The notes beneath the pieces were generated by a model. The model ran no database searches and was not told where the DNA came from. It was given only the letters and a program-made list of their open reading frames with translations. Position numbers and translations under genes: made by a program. Below are positions 25,344 through 38,769 of a stretch of DNA of 64,000 nt, one piece after another (position 1 is the stretch's first letter; each line of letters opens with the position of its first letter). The stretch spans positions 1-64,000 of the forward strand of contig CAXKVF010000095.1 in NCBI GenBank assembly GCA_964057225.1. The letters are read 5' to 3'. The DNA comes from Auanema rhodensis (taxonomy: Eukaryota > Nematoda > Chromadorea > Rhabditida > Rhabditidae).

Positions 25344-25856
25344 AGCATAAATTAAAGTTCACGTAAATTTCAAAGTCATGGTTACCATGAAGCAATATCA
25401 ATAAAAATTTGTTTTTAGACTAATATGGACATGGGGAATCTAATTTTGAAAACCGCATCTCTTTATCTTTCACGTGAAGCGAGTTACATACCAAGTGCAC
25501 ATCACGTGTACATTTAATTAGCATAAATTAAAGTTCACGTAAATTTCAAAGTCATGGTTACCATGAAGCAATCATATATCTTTCACGTGAAGCGAGTTAC
25601 ATACCAAGTGCACATCACGTGTACATTTAATTAGCATAAATTAAAGTTCACGTAAATTTCAAAGTCATGGTTACCATGAAGCAATATCAATAAAAATTTG
25701 TTTTTAGACTAATATGGACATGGGGAATCTAATTTTGAAAACCGCATCTCTTTATCTTTCACGTGAAGCGAGTTACATACCAAGTGCACATCACGTGTAC
25801 ATTTAATTAGCATAAATTAAAGTTCACGTAAATTTCAAAGTCATGGTTACCATGAA
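25006..25856. repeat. Duplicated segment containing truncated monomer, left copy
   Basis: 851 bp that match 28639-29489 at a shift of 3633 bp. They include the gtTcat mark (25334/28967), one G-type monomer, the 113-bp monomer and the following G-type monomer. The match is bounded by g14>a at 28638 on the left and by position 49 (25857 g versus 29490 c) on the right. Confidence 0.9.
25520..25632 (+). repeat. 113-bp truncated monomer, copy 1
   Basis: A G-type monomer that keeps positions 1-53 and 121-176 and has lost 54-120 (67 bp), with 4 extra bases, cata, at the junction (gcaat-cata-tatc). The lost part contains the A/T tract and the ATATGGACATGG segment; the dyad at 33-47 and both CACGTG hexamers remain. 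The junction filler is compatible with end-joining repair or template switching. Phase resumes at 25633. Confidence 0.93.
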
Positions 25857-25959
25857 GCAATATCAATAAAAATTTGTTTTTAGACTAATATGGACATGGG
25901 GAATCTAATTTTGAAAACCGCATCTCTTTATCTTTCACGTGAAGCGAGTTACATACCAG

Positions 25960-27789
25960 GTGCACATCACGTGTACATTTAATTAGCATAAATTAAAGTT
26001 CACGTAAATTTCAAAGTCATGGTTACCATGAACCAATATCAATAAAAATTTGTTTTTAGACTAATATGGACATGGGGAATCTAATTTTGAAAACCGCATC
26101 TCTTTATCTTTCACGTGAAGCGAGTTACATACCAAGTGCACATCACGTGTACATTTAATTAGCATAAATTAAAGTTCACGTAAATTTCAAAGTCATGGTT
26201 ACCATGAAGCAATATCAATAAAAATTTGTTTTTAGACTAATATGGACATGGGGAATCTAATTTTGAAAACCGCATCTCTTTATCTTTCACGTGAAGCGAG
26301 TTACATACCAAGTGCACATCACGTGTACATTTAATTAGCATAAATTAAAGTTCACGTAAATTTCAAAGTCATGGTTACCATGAAGCAATATCAATAAAAA
26401 TTTGTTTTTAGACTAATATGGACATGGGGAATCTAATTTTGAAAACCGCATCTCTTTATCTTTCACGTGAAGCGAGTTACATACCAAGTGCACATCACGT
26501 GTACATTTAATTAGCATAAATTAAAGTTCACGTAAATTTCAAAGTCATGGTTACCATGGAGCAATATCAATAAAAATTTGTTTTTAGACTAATATGGACA
26601 TGGGGAATCTAATTTTGAAAACCGCATCTCTTTATCTTTCACGTGAAGCGAGTTACATACCAAGTGCACATCACGTGTACATTTAATTAGCATAAATTAA
26701 AGTTCACGTAAATTTCAAAGTCATGGTTACCATGAACCAATATCAATAAAAATTTGTTTTTAGACTAATATGGACATGGGGAATCTAATTTTGAAAACCG
26801 CATCTCTTTATCTTTCACGTGAAGCGAGTTACATACCAAGTGCACATCACGTGTACATTTAATTAGCATAAATTAAAGTTCACGTAAATTTCAAAGTCAT
26901 GGTTACCATGGAGCAATATCAATAAAAATTTGTTTTTAGACTAATATGGACATGGGGAATCTAATTTTGAAAACCGCATCTCTTTATCTTTCACGTGAAG
27001 CGAATTACATACCAAGTGCACATCACGTGTACATTTAATTAGCATAAATTAAAGTTCACGTAAATTTCAAAGTCATGGTTACCATGGAGCAATATCAATA
27101 AAAATTTGTTTTTAGACTAATATGGACATGGGGAATCTAATTTTGAAAACCGCATCTCTTTATCTTTCACGTGAAGCGAGTTACATACCAAGTGCACATC
27201 ACGTGTACATTTAATTAGCATAAATTAAAGTTCACGTAAATTTCAAAGTCATGGTTACCATGAAGCAATATCAATAAAAATTTGTTTTTAGACTAATATG
27301 GACATGGGGAATCTAATTTTGAAAACCGCATCTCTTTATCTTTCACGTGAAGCGAGTTACATACCAAGTGCACATCACGTGTACATTTAATTAGCATAAA
27401 TTAAAGTTCACGTAAATTTCAAAGTCATGGTTACCATGAACCATTATCAATAAAAATTTGTTTTTAGACTAATATGGACATGGGGAATCTAATTTTGAAA
27501 ACCGCATCTCTTTATCTTTCACGTGAAGCGAGTTACATACCAAGTGCACATCACGTGTACATTTAATTAGCATAAATTAAAGTTCACGTAAAATTCAAAG
27601 TCATGGTTACCATGAACCAATATCAATAAAAATTTGTTTTTAGACTAATATGGACAAGGGGAATCTAATTTTGAAAACCGCATCTCTTTATCTTTCACGT
27701 GAAGCGAGTTACATACCAAGTGCACATCACGTGTACATTTAATTAGCATAAATTAAAGTTCACGTAAATTTCAAAGTCATGGTTACCAT
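25960..27789. repeat. 1.8-kb block with GG-type monomers, copy 1
   Basis: About 1830 bp (over ten monomers) that recur at 31001-32830, a shift of 5041 bp (113 + 28 x 176). Diagnostic features in order: G, G, GG (26559), A, GG with gcgaAtt, GG, G, A with ccaTtatc (27444), and 25 t>a with acaAggg (near 27656). GG-type monomers were seen only in these two blocks. Ends: ccaGgtg at 25959 on the left and catTaagc at 27790 on the right. Confidence 0.9.
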
Positions 27790-28638
27790 TAAGCAATATC
27801 AATAAAAATTTGTTTTTAGACTAATATGGACATGGGGAATCTAATTTTGAAAACCGCATCTCTTTATCTTTCACGTGAAGCGAGTTACATACCAAGTGCA
27901 CATCACGTGTACATTTAATTAGCATAAATTAAAGTTCACGTAAATTTCAAAGTCATGGTTACCATGAAGCAATATCAATAAAAATTTGTTTTTAGACTAA
28001 TATGGACATGGGGAATCTAATTTTGAAAACCGCATCTCTTCATCTTTCACGTGAAGCGAGTTACATACCAAGTGCACATCACGTGTACATTTAATTAGCA
28101 TAAATTAAAGTTCACGTAAATTTCAAAGTCATGGTTACCATGAAGCAATATCAATAAAAATTTGTTTTTAGACTAATATGGACATGGGGAATCTAATTTT
28201 GAAAACGGCATCTCTTTATCTTTCACGTGAAGCGAGTTACATACCAAGTGCACATCACGTGTACATTTAATTAGCATAAATTAAAGTTCACGTAAATTTC
28301 AAAGTCATGGTTACCATGAAGCAATATCAATAAAAATTTGTTTTTAGACTAATATGGACATGGGGAATCTAATTTTGAAAACCGCATCTCTTTATCTTTC
28401 ACGTGAAGCGAGTTACATACCAAGTGCACATCACGTGTACATTTAATTAGCATAAATTAAAGTTCACGTAAATTTCAAAGTCATGGTTACCATGAAGCAA
28501 TATCAATAAAAATTTGTTTTTAGACTAATATGGACATGGGGAATCTAATTTTGAAAACCGCATCTCTTTATCTTTCACGTGAAGCGAGTTACATACCAAG
28601 TGCACATCACGTGTACATTTAATTAGCATAAATTAAAA

Positions 28639-29489
28639 TTCACGTAAATTTCAAAGTCATGGTTACCATGAACCAATATCAATAAAAATTTGTTTTTAGA
28701 CTAATATGGACATGGGGAATCTAATTTTGAAAACCGCATCTCTTTATCTTTCACGTGAAGCGAGTTACATACCAAGTGCACATCACGTGTACATTTAATT
28801 AGCATAAATTAAAGTTCACGTAAATTTCAAAGTCATGGTTACCATGAACCAATATCAATAAAAATTTGTTTTTAGACTAATATGGACATGGGGAATCTAA
28901 TTTTGAAAACCGCATCTCTTTATCTTTCACGTGAAGCGAGTTACATACCAAGTGCACATCACGTGTTCATTTAATTAGCATAAATTAAAGTTCACGTAAA
29001 TTTCAAAGTCATGGTTACCATGAAGCAATATCAATAAAAATTTGTTTTTAGACTAATATGGACATGGGGAATCTAATTTTGAAAACCGCATCTCTTTATC
29101 TTTCACGTGAAGCGAGTTACATACCAAGTGCACATCACGTGTACATTTAATTAGCATAAATTAAAGTTCACGTAAATTTCAAAGTCATGGTTACCATGAA
29201 GCAATCATATATCTTTCACGTGAAGCGAGTTACATACCAAGTGCACATCACGTGTACATTTAATTAGCATAAATTAAAGTTCACGTAAATTTCAAAGTCA
29301 TGGTTACCATGAAGCAATATCAATAAAAATTTGTTTTTAGACTAATATGGACATGGGGAATCTAATTTTGAAAACCGCATCTCTTTATCTTTCACGTGAA
29401 GCGAGTTACATACCAAGTGCACATCACGTGTACATTTAATTAGCATAAATTAAAGTTCACGTAAATTTCAAAGTCATGGTTACCATGAA
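28639..29489. repeat. Duplicated segment containing truncated monomer, right copy
   Basis: Second copy of 25006-25856. To its left lies a monomer with aaaAttcacg, and to its right a stretch resembling 21.5-22.2 kb, so the copy sits in a mosaic context. Confidence 0.9.
29153..29265 (+). repeat. 113-bp truncated monomer, copy 2
   Basis: Identical to the form at 25520-25632, including the cata filler, and located 3633 bp downstream (113 + 20 x 176). The shared flanks show it was copied together with neighbours rather than formed twice. Confidence 0.93.
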
Positions 29490-30849
29490 CCAATATCAAT
29501 AAAAATTTGTTTTTAGACTAATATGGACATGGGGAATCTAATTTTGAAAACCGCATCTCTTTATCTTTCACGTGAAGCGAGTTACATACCAAGTGCACAT
29601 CACGTGTACATTTAATTAGCATAAATTAAAGTTCACGTAAATTTCAAAGTCATGGTTACCATGAACCAATATCAATAAAAATTTGTTTTTAGACTAATAT
29701 GGACATGGGGAATCTAATTTTGAAAACCGCATCTCTTTATCTTTCACGTGAAGCGAGTTACATACCAAGTGCACATCACGTGTACATTTAATTAGCATAA
29801 ATTAAAGTTCACGTAAATTTTAAAGTCATGGTTACCATGAACCAATATCAATAAAAATTTGTTTTTAGACTAATATGGACATGGGGAATCTAATTTTGAA
29901 AACCGCATCTCTTTATCTTTCACGTGAAGCCAGTTACATACCAAGTGCACATCACGTGTACATTTAATTAGCATAAATTAAAGTTCACGTAAATTTCAAA
30001 GTCATGGTTACCATGCACCAATATCAATAAAAATTTGTTTTTAGACTAATATGGACATGGGGAATCTAATTTTGAAAACCGCATCTCTTTATCTTTCACG
30101 TGAAGCGAGTTACATACCAAGTGCACATCATGTGTACATTTAATTAGCATAAATTAAAGTTCACGTAAATTTCAAAGTCATGGTTACCATGAAGCAATAT
30201 CAATAAAAATTTGTTTTTAGACTAATATGGACATGGGGAATCTAATTTTGAAAACCGCATCTCTTTATCTTTCACGTGAAGCGAGTTACATACCAGGTGC
30301 ACATCACGTGTACATTTAATTAGCATAAATTAAAGTTCACGTAAATTTCAAAGTCATGGTTACCATGAACCAATATCAATAAAAATTTGTTTTTAGACTA
30401 ATATGGACATGGGGAATCTAATTTTGAAAACCGCATCTCTTTATCTTTCACGTGAAGCGAGTTACATACCAAGTGCACATCACGTGTACATTTAATTAGC
30501 ATAAATTAAAGTTCACGTAAATTTCAAAGTCATGGTTACCATGAACCATTATCAATAAAAATTTGTTTTTAGACTAATATGGACATGGGGAATCTAATTT
30601 TGAAAACCGCATCTCTTTATCTTTCACGTGAAGCGAGTTACATACCAAGTGCACATCACGTGTACATTTAATTAGCATAAATTAAAGTTCACGTAAAATT
30701 CAAAGTCATGGTTACCATGAACCAATATCAATAAAAATTTGTTTTTAGACTAATATGGACAAGGGGAATCTAATTTTGAAAACCGCATCTCTTTATCTTT
30801 CACGTGAAGCGAGTTACATACCAAGTGCACATCACGTGTACATTTAATT
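29442..30849. repeat. Mosaic of pieces from three other parts of the array
   Basis: 29442-30145 resembles 21472-22175 (A, A, A with aaattttaaag and gcCag, C with c162>t), shift 7970 bp. 30146-30497 resembles 25809-26160 (G with ccaGgtg, then A), shift 4337 bp. 30498-30849 resembles 27393-27744 (A with ccaTtatc, then 25 t>a with acaAggg), shift 3105 bp. Each shift equals whole monomers once the 113-bp copies are counted, so the joins keep register. Confidence 0.82.
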
Positions 30850-31000
30850 AGCATAAATTAAAGTTCACGTAAATTTCAAAGTCATGGTTACCATGAACCA
30901 ATATCAATAAAAATTTGTTTTTAGACTAATATGGACATGGGGAATCTAATTTTGAAAACCGCATCTCTTTATCTTTCACGTGAAGCGAGTTACATACCAA

Positions 31001-32830
31001 GTGCACATCACGTGTACATTTAATTAGCATAAATTAAAGTTCACGTAAATTTCAAAGTCATGGTTACCATGAACCAATATCAATAAAAATTTGTTTTTAG
31101 ACTAATATGGACATGGGGAATCTAATTTTGAAAACCGCATCTCTTTATCTTTCACGTGAAGCGAGTTACATACCAAGTGCACATCACGTGTACATTTAAT
31201 TAGCATAAATTAAAGTTCACGTAAATTTCAAAGTCATGGTTACCATGAAGCAATATCAATAAAAATTTGTTTTTAGACTAATATGGACATGGGGAATCTA
31301 ATTTTGAAAACCGCATCTCTTTATCTTTCACGTGAAGCGAGTTACATACCAAGTGCACATCACGTGTACATTTAATTAGCATAAATTAAAGTTCACGTAA
31401 ATTTCAAAGTCATGGTTACCATGAAGCAATATCAATAAAAATTTGTTTTTAGACTAATATGGACATGGGGAATCTAATTTTGAAAACCGCATCTCTTTAT
31501 CTTTCACGTGAAGCGAGTTACATACCAAGTGCACATCACGTGTACATTTAATTAGCATAAATTAAAGTTCACGTAAATTTCAAAGTCATGGTTACCATGG
31601 AGCAATATCAATAAAAATTTGTTTTTAGACTAATATGGACATGGGGAATCTAATTTTGAAAACCGCATCTCTTTATCTTTCACGTGAAGCGAGTTACATA
31701 CCAAGTGCACATCACGTGTACATTTAATTAGCATAAATTAAAGTTCACGTAAATTTCAAAGTCATGGTTACCATGAACCAATATCAATAAAAATTTGTTT
31801 TTAGACTAATATGGACATGGGGAATCTAATTTTGAAAACCGCATCTCTTTATCTTTCACGTGAAGCGAGTTACATACCAAGTGCACATCACGTGTACATT
31901 TAATTAGCATAAATTAAAGTTCACGTAAATTTCAAAGTCATGGTTACCATGGAGCAATATCAATAAAAATTTGTTTTTAGACTAATATGGACATGGGGAA
32001 TCTAATTTTGAAAACCGCATCTCTTTATCTTTCACGTGAAGCGAATTACATACCAAGTGCACATCACGTGTACATTTAATTAGCATAAATTAAAGTTCAC
32101 GTAAATTTCAAAGTCATGGTTACCATGGAGCAATATCAATAAAAATTTGTTTTTAGACTAATATGGACATGGGGAATCTAATTTTGAAAACCGCATCTCT
32201 TTATCTTTCACGTGAAGCGAGTTACATACCAAGTGCACATCACGTGTACATTTAATTAGCATAAATTAAAGTTCACGTAAATTTCAAAGTCATGGTTACC
32301 ATGAAGCAATATCAATAAAAATTTGTTTTTAGACTAATATGGACATGGGGAATCTAATTTTGAAAACCGCATCTCTTTATCTTTCACGTGAAGCGAGTTA
32401 CATACCAAGTGCACATCACGTGTACATTTAATTAGCATAAATTAAAGTTCACGTAAATTTCAAAGTCATGGTTACCATGAACCATTATCAATAAAAATTT
32501 GTTTTTAGACTAATATGGACATGGGGAATCTAATTTTGAAAACCGCATCTCTTTATCTTTCACGTGAAGCGAGTTACATACCAAGTGCACATCACGTGTA
32601 CATTTAATTAGCATAAATTAAAGTTCACGTAAAATTCAAAGTCATGGTTACCATGAACCAATATCAATAAAAATTTGTTTTTAGACTAATATGGACAAGG
32701 GGAATCTAATTTTGAAAACCGCATCTCTTTATCTTTCACGTGAAGCGAGTTACATACCAAGTGCACATCACGTGTACATTTAATTAGCATAAATTAAAGT
32801 TCACGTAAATTTCAAAGTCATGGTTACCAT
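31001..32830. repeat. 1.8-kb block with GG-type monomers, copy 2
   Basis: Matches 25960-27789 monomer for monomer (31600 for 26559, 32485 for 27444). Its last two monomers (ccaTtatc, then 25 t>a with acaAggg) also occur at 30498-30849, 1936 bp (11 monomers) upstream. Confidence 0.9.
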
Positions 32831-33137
32831 GAAGCAATATCAATAAAAATTTGTTTTTAGACTAATATGGACATGGGGAATCTAATTTTGAAAACCGCAT
32901 CTCTTTATCTTTCACGTGAAGCGAGTTACATACCAAGTGCACATCACGTGTACATTTAATTAGCATAAATTAAAGTTCACGTAAATTTCAAAGTCATGGT
33001 TACCATGAAGCAATATCAATAAAAATTTGTTTTTAGACTAATATGGACATGGGGAATCTAATTTTGAAAACGGCATCTCTTTATCTTTCACGTGAAGCGA
33101 GTTACATACCAAGTGCACATCACGTGTACATTTAATT

Positions 33138-33841
33138 AGCATAAATTAAAGTTCACGTAAATTTCAAAGTCATGGTTACCATGAAGCAATATCAATAAAA
33201 ATTTGTTTTTAGACTAATATGGACAGGGGGGATCTAATTTTGAAAACCGCATCTCTTTATCTTTCACGTGAAGCGAGTTACATACCAAGTGCACATCACG
33301 TGTACATTTAATTAGCATAAATTAAAGTTCACGTAAATTTCAAAGTCATGGTTACCATGAACCAATATCAATAAAAATTTGTTTTTAGACTAATATGGAC
33401 ATGGGGAATCTAATTTTGAAAACCGCATCTCTTTATCTTTCACGTGAAGCGAGTTACATACCAAGTGCACATCACGTGTACATTTAATTAGCATAAATTA
33501 AAATTCACGTAAATTTCAAAGTCATGGTTACCATGAACCAATATCAATAAAAATTTGTTTTTAGACTAATATGGACATGGGGAATCTAATTTTGAAAACC
33601 GCATCTCTTTATCTTTCACGTGAAGCGAGTTACATACCAAGTGCACATCACGTGTACATTTAATTAGCATAAATTAAAGTTCACGTAAATTTCAAAGTCA
33701 TGGTTACCATGAACCAATATCAATAAAAATTTGTTTTTAGACTAATATGGACATGGGGAATCTAATTTTGAAAACCGCATCTCTTTATCTTTCACGTGAA
33801 GCGAGTTACATACCAAGTGCACATCACGTGTACATTTAATT
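33138..33841. repeat. Further copied pieces: acaGgggg and aaaAttcacg monomers
   Basis: The G-type monomer at 33138 carries the same double change (89 t>g, 94 a>g, at 33226) as 24112 (24200), shift 9026 bp, and both are followed by an A type. The monomer at 33490 carries g14>a (33503), shared only with 28625 (28638), shift 4865 bp. These continue the mosaic character of 25-34 kb. Confidence 0.7.
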
Positions 33842-35425
33842 AGCATAAATTAAAGTTCACGTAAATTTCAAAGTCATGGTTACCATGCACCAATATCAAT
33901 AAAAATTTGTTTTTAGACTAATATGGACATGGGGAATCTAATTTTGAAAACCGCATCTCTTTATCTTTCACGTGAAGCGAGTTACATACCAAGTGCACAT
34001 CACGTGTACATTTAATTAGCATAAATTAAAGTTCACGTAAATTTCAAAGTCATGGTTACCATGAACCAATATCAATAAAAATTTGTTTTTAGACTAATAT
34101 CGACATGGGGAATCTAATTTTGAAAACCGCATCTCTTTATCTTTCACGTGAAGCGAGTTACATACCAAGTGCACATCACGTGTACATTTAATTAGCATAA
34201 ATTAAAGTTCACGTAAAATTCAAAGTCATGGTTACCATGCACCAATATCAATAAAAATTTGTTTTTAGACTAATATGGACATGGGAAATCTAATTTTGAA
34301 AACCGCATCTCTTTATCTTTCACGTGAAGCGAGTTACATACCAAGTGCACATCACGTGTACATTTAATTAGCATAAATTAAAGTTCACGTAAATTTCAAA
34401 GTCATGGTTACCATGCACCAATATCAATAAAAATTTGTTTTTAGACTAATATGGACATGGGGAATCTAATTTTGAAAACCGCATCTCTTTATCTTTCACG
34501 TGAAGCGAGTTACATACCAAGTGCACATCACGTGTACATTTAATTAGCATAAATTAAAGTTTACGTAAATTTCAAAGTCATGGTTACCATGCACCAATAT
34601 CAATAAAAATTTGTTTTTAGACTAATATGGACATGGGGAATCTAATTTTGAAAACCGCATCTCTTTATCTTTCACGTGAAGCGAGTTACATACCAAGTGC
34701 ACATCACGTGTACATTTAATTAGCATAAATTAAAGTTCACGTAAATTTCAAAGTCATGGTTACCATGAACCAATATCAATAAAAATTTGTTTTTAGACTA
34801 ATATGGACATGGGGAATCTAATTTTGAAAACCGCATCTCTTTATCTTTCACGTGAAGCGAGTTACATACCAAGTGCACATCACGTGTACATTTAATTAGC
34901 ATAAATTAAAGTTCACGTAAAATTCAAAGTCATGGTTACCATGCACCAATATCAATAAAAATTTGTTTTTAGACTAATATGGACATGGGGAATCTAATTT
35001 TGAAAACCGCATCTCTTTATCTTTCACGTGAAGCGAGTTACATACCAAGTGCACATCACGTGTACATTTAATTAGCATAAATTAAAGTTCACGTAAATTT
35101 CAAAGTCATGGTTACCATGAAGCAATATCAATAAAAATTAGTTTTTAGACTAATATGGACATGGGGAATCTAATTTTGAAAACCGCATCTCTTTATCTTT
35201 CACGTGAAGCGAGTTACATACCAAGTGCACATCACGTGTACATTTAATTAGCATAAATTAAAGTTCACGTAAATTTCAAAGTCATGGTTACCATGAAGCA
35301 ATATCAATAAAAATTTGTTTTTAGACTAATATGGACATGGGGAATCTAATTTTGAAAACCGCATCTCTTTATCTTTCACGTGAAGCGAGTTACATACCAA
35401 GTGCACATCACGTGTACATTTAATT
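33842..35425. repeat. Mixed A/C monomers leading into G-type run
   Basis: Starts 33842 to 35250. Notable: ataTcgac near 34101; C type with 25 t>a and g93>a at 34194 (a subtype seen again at 44401 and 47745); tttAcg near 34562; aaattAg in 35074 (base 35140). From 35074 G types dominate. No gene or other element. Confidence 0.7.
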
Positions 35426-38400
35426 AGCATAAATTAAAGTTCACGTAAATTTCAAAGTCATGGTTACCATGAAGCAATATCAATAAAAATTTGTTTTTAG
35501 ACTAATATGGACATGGGGAATCTAATTTTGAGAACCGCATCTCTTTATCTTTCACGTGAAGCGAGTTACATACCAAGTGCACATCACGTGTACATTTAAT
35601 TAGCATAAATTAAAGTTCACGTAAATTTCAAAGTCATGGTTACCATGAAGCAATATCAATAAAAATTCGTTTTTAGACTAATATGGACATGGGGAATCTA
35701 ATTTTGAAAACCGCATCTTTTTATCTTTCACGTGAAGCGAGTTACATACCAAGTGCACATCACGTGTACATTTAATTAGCATAAATTAAAGTTCACGTAA
35801 ATTTCAAAGTCATGGTTACCATGAAGCAATATCAATAAAAATTTGTTTTTAGACTAATATGGACATGGGGAATCTAAATTTGAAAACCGCATCTCTTTAT
35901 CTTTCACGTGAAGCGAGTTACATACCAAGTGCACATCACGTGTACATTTAATTAGCATGAATTAAAGTTCACGTAAATTTCAAAGTCATGGTTACCATGC
36001 ACCAATATCAATAAAAATTTGTTTTTAGACTAATATGGACATGGGGAATCTAATTTTGAAAACCGCATCTCTTTATCTTTCACGTGAAGCGAGTTACATA
36101 CCAAGTGCACATCACGTGTACATTTAATTAGCATAAATTAAAGTTCACGTAAATTTCAAAGTCATGGTTACCATGCACCAATATCAATAAAAATTTGTTT
36201 TTAGACTAATATGGACATGGGGGATCTAGTTTTGAAAACCGCATCTCTTTATCTTTCACGTGAAGCGAGTTACATACCAAGTGCACATCACGTGTACATT
36301 TAATTAGCATAAATTAAAGTTCACGTAAATTTCAAAGTCATGGTTACCATGAAGCAATATCAATAAAAATTTGTTGTTAGACTAATATGGACATGGGGAA
36401 TCTAATTTTGAAAACCGCATCTCTTTATCTTTCACGTGAAGCGAGTTACATACCAAGTGCACATCACGTGTACATTTAATTAGCATAAATTAAAGTTCAC
36501 GTAAATTTCAAAGTCATGGTTACCATGAACCAATATCAATAAAAATTTGTTTTTAGACTAATATGGACATGGGGAATCTAATTTTGAAAACCGCATCTCT
36601 TTATCTTTCACGTGAAGCGAGTTACATACCAAGTGCACATCACGTGTACATTTAATTAGCATAAATTAAAGTTCACGTAAATTTCAAAGTCATGGTTACC
36701 ATGAACCAATATCAATAAAAATTTGTTTTTAGACTAATATGGACATGGGGAATCTAATTTTGAAAACCGCATCTCTTTATCTTTCACGTGAAGCGAGTTA
36801 CATACCAAGTGCACATCACGTGTACATTTAATTAGCATAAATTAAAGTTCACGTAAATTTCAAAGTCATGGTTACCATGAACCAATATCAATAAAAATTT
36901 GTTTTTAGACTAATATGGACATGGGGAATCTAATTTTGAAAACCGCATCTCTTTATCTTTCACGTGAAGCGAGTTACATACCAAGTGCACATCACGTGTA
37001 CATTTAATTAGCATAAATTAAAGTTCACGTAAATTTCAAAGTCATGGTTACCATGAACCAATATCAATAAAAATTTGTTTTTAGACTAATATGGACATGG
37101 GGAATCTAATTTTGAAAACCGCATCTCTTTATCTTTCACGTGAAGCGAGTTACATACCAAGTGCACATCACGTGTACATTTAATTAGCATAAATTAAAGT
37201 TCACGTAAATTTCAAAGTCATGGTTACCATGAAGCAATATCAATAAAAATTTGTTTTTAGACTAATATGGACATGGGGAATCTAATTTTGAAAACCGCAT
37301 CTCTTTATCTTTCACGTGAAGCGAGTTACATACCAAGTGCACATCACGTGTACATTTAATTAGCATAAATTAAAGTTCACGTAAATTTCAAAGTCATGGT
37401 TACCATGAAGCAATATCAATAAAAATTTGTTTTTAGACTAATATGGACATGGGGAATCTAATTTTGAAAACCGCATCTCTTTATCTTTCACGTGAAGCGA
37501 GTTACATACCAAGTGCACATCACGTGTACATTTAATTAGCATAAATTAAAGTTCACGTAAATTTCAAAGTCATGGTTACCATGAAGCAATATCAATAAAA
37601 ATTTGTTTTTAGACTAATATGGACATGGGGAATCTAATTTCGAAAACCGCATCTCTTTATCTTTCACGTGAAGCGAGTTACATACCATGTGCACATCACG
37701 TGTACATTTAATTAGCATAAATTAAAGTTCACGTAAATTTCAAAGTCATGGTTACCATCAACCAATATCAATAAAAATTTGTTTTTAGACTAATATGGAC
37801 ATGGGGAATCTAATTTTGAAAACCGCATCTCTTTATCTTTCACGTGAAGCGAGTTACATACCAAGTGCACATCACGTGTACATTTAATTAGCATAAATTA
37901 AAGTTCACGTAAATTTCAAAGTCATGGTTACCATGAAGCAATATCAATAAAAATTTGTTTTTAGACTAATATGGACATGGGGAATCTAATTTCGAAAACC
38001 GCATCTCTTTATCTTTCACGTGAAGCGAGTTACATACCATGTGCATATCACGTGTACATTTAATTAGCATAAATTAAAGTTCACGTAAATTTCAAAGTCA
38101 TGGTTACCATGAACCAATATCAATAAAAATTTGTTTTTAGACTAATATGGACATGGGGAATCTAATTTTGAAAACCGCATCTCTTTATCTTTCACGTGAA
38201 GCAAGTTACATACCAAGTGCACATCACGTGTACATTTAATTAGCATAAATTAAAGTTCACGTAAATTTCAAAGTCATGGTTACCATGCACCAATATCAAT
38301 AAAAATTTGTTTTTAGACTAATATGGACATGGGGAATCTAATTTTGAAAACCACATCTCTTTATCTTTCACGTGAAGCGAGTTACATACCAAGTGCACAT

Positions 38401-38769
38401 CACGTGTACATTTAATTAGCATAAATTAAAGTTCACGTAAATTTCAAAGTCATGGTTACCATGCACCAATATCAATAAAAATTTGTTTTTAGACTAATAT
38501 GGACATGGGGAATCTTATTTTGAAAACCGCATCTCTTTATCTTTCACGTGAAGTGAGTTACATACCAAGTGCACATCACGTGTACATTTAATTAGCATAA
38601 ATTAAAGTTCACGTAAATTTCAAAGTCATGGTTACCATGAACCAATATCAATAAAAATTAGTTTTTAGACTAATATGGACATGGGGAATCTAATTTTGAA
38701 AACCGCATCTCTTTATCTTTCACGTGAAGCGAGTTACATACCAAGTGCACATCACGTGTACATTTAATT
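35426..38769. repeat. 19-mer higher-order repeat, copy 1
   Basis: A 3344-bp unit of 19 monomers. Diagnostic order: gaGaacc (35532), ttCgttt, aaAttt (35878), gcatGaatt, ggggGatctaG, ttgttGttag (36371-36380), A-type run, atttCgaaa with ccaTgtg, catCaacc (37759), atttCgaaa with ccaTgtg, gcAag, ccAcat, aatctTatt (38516) with gTgag, aaattAg (38660). The next 3344 bp repeat this order. Private changes (atctTtt in 35602, gcaTatc near 38046) are few. Confidence 0.9.
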
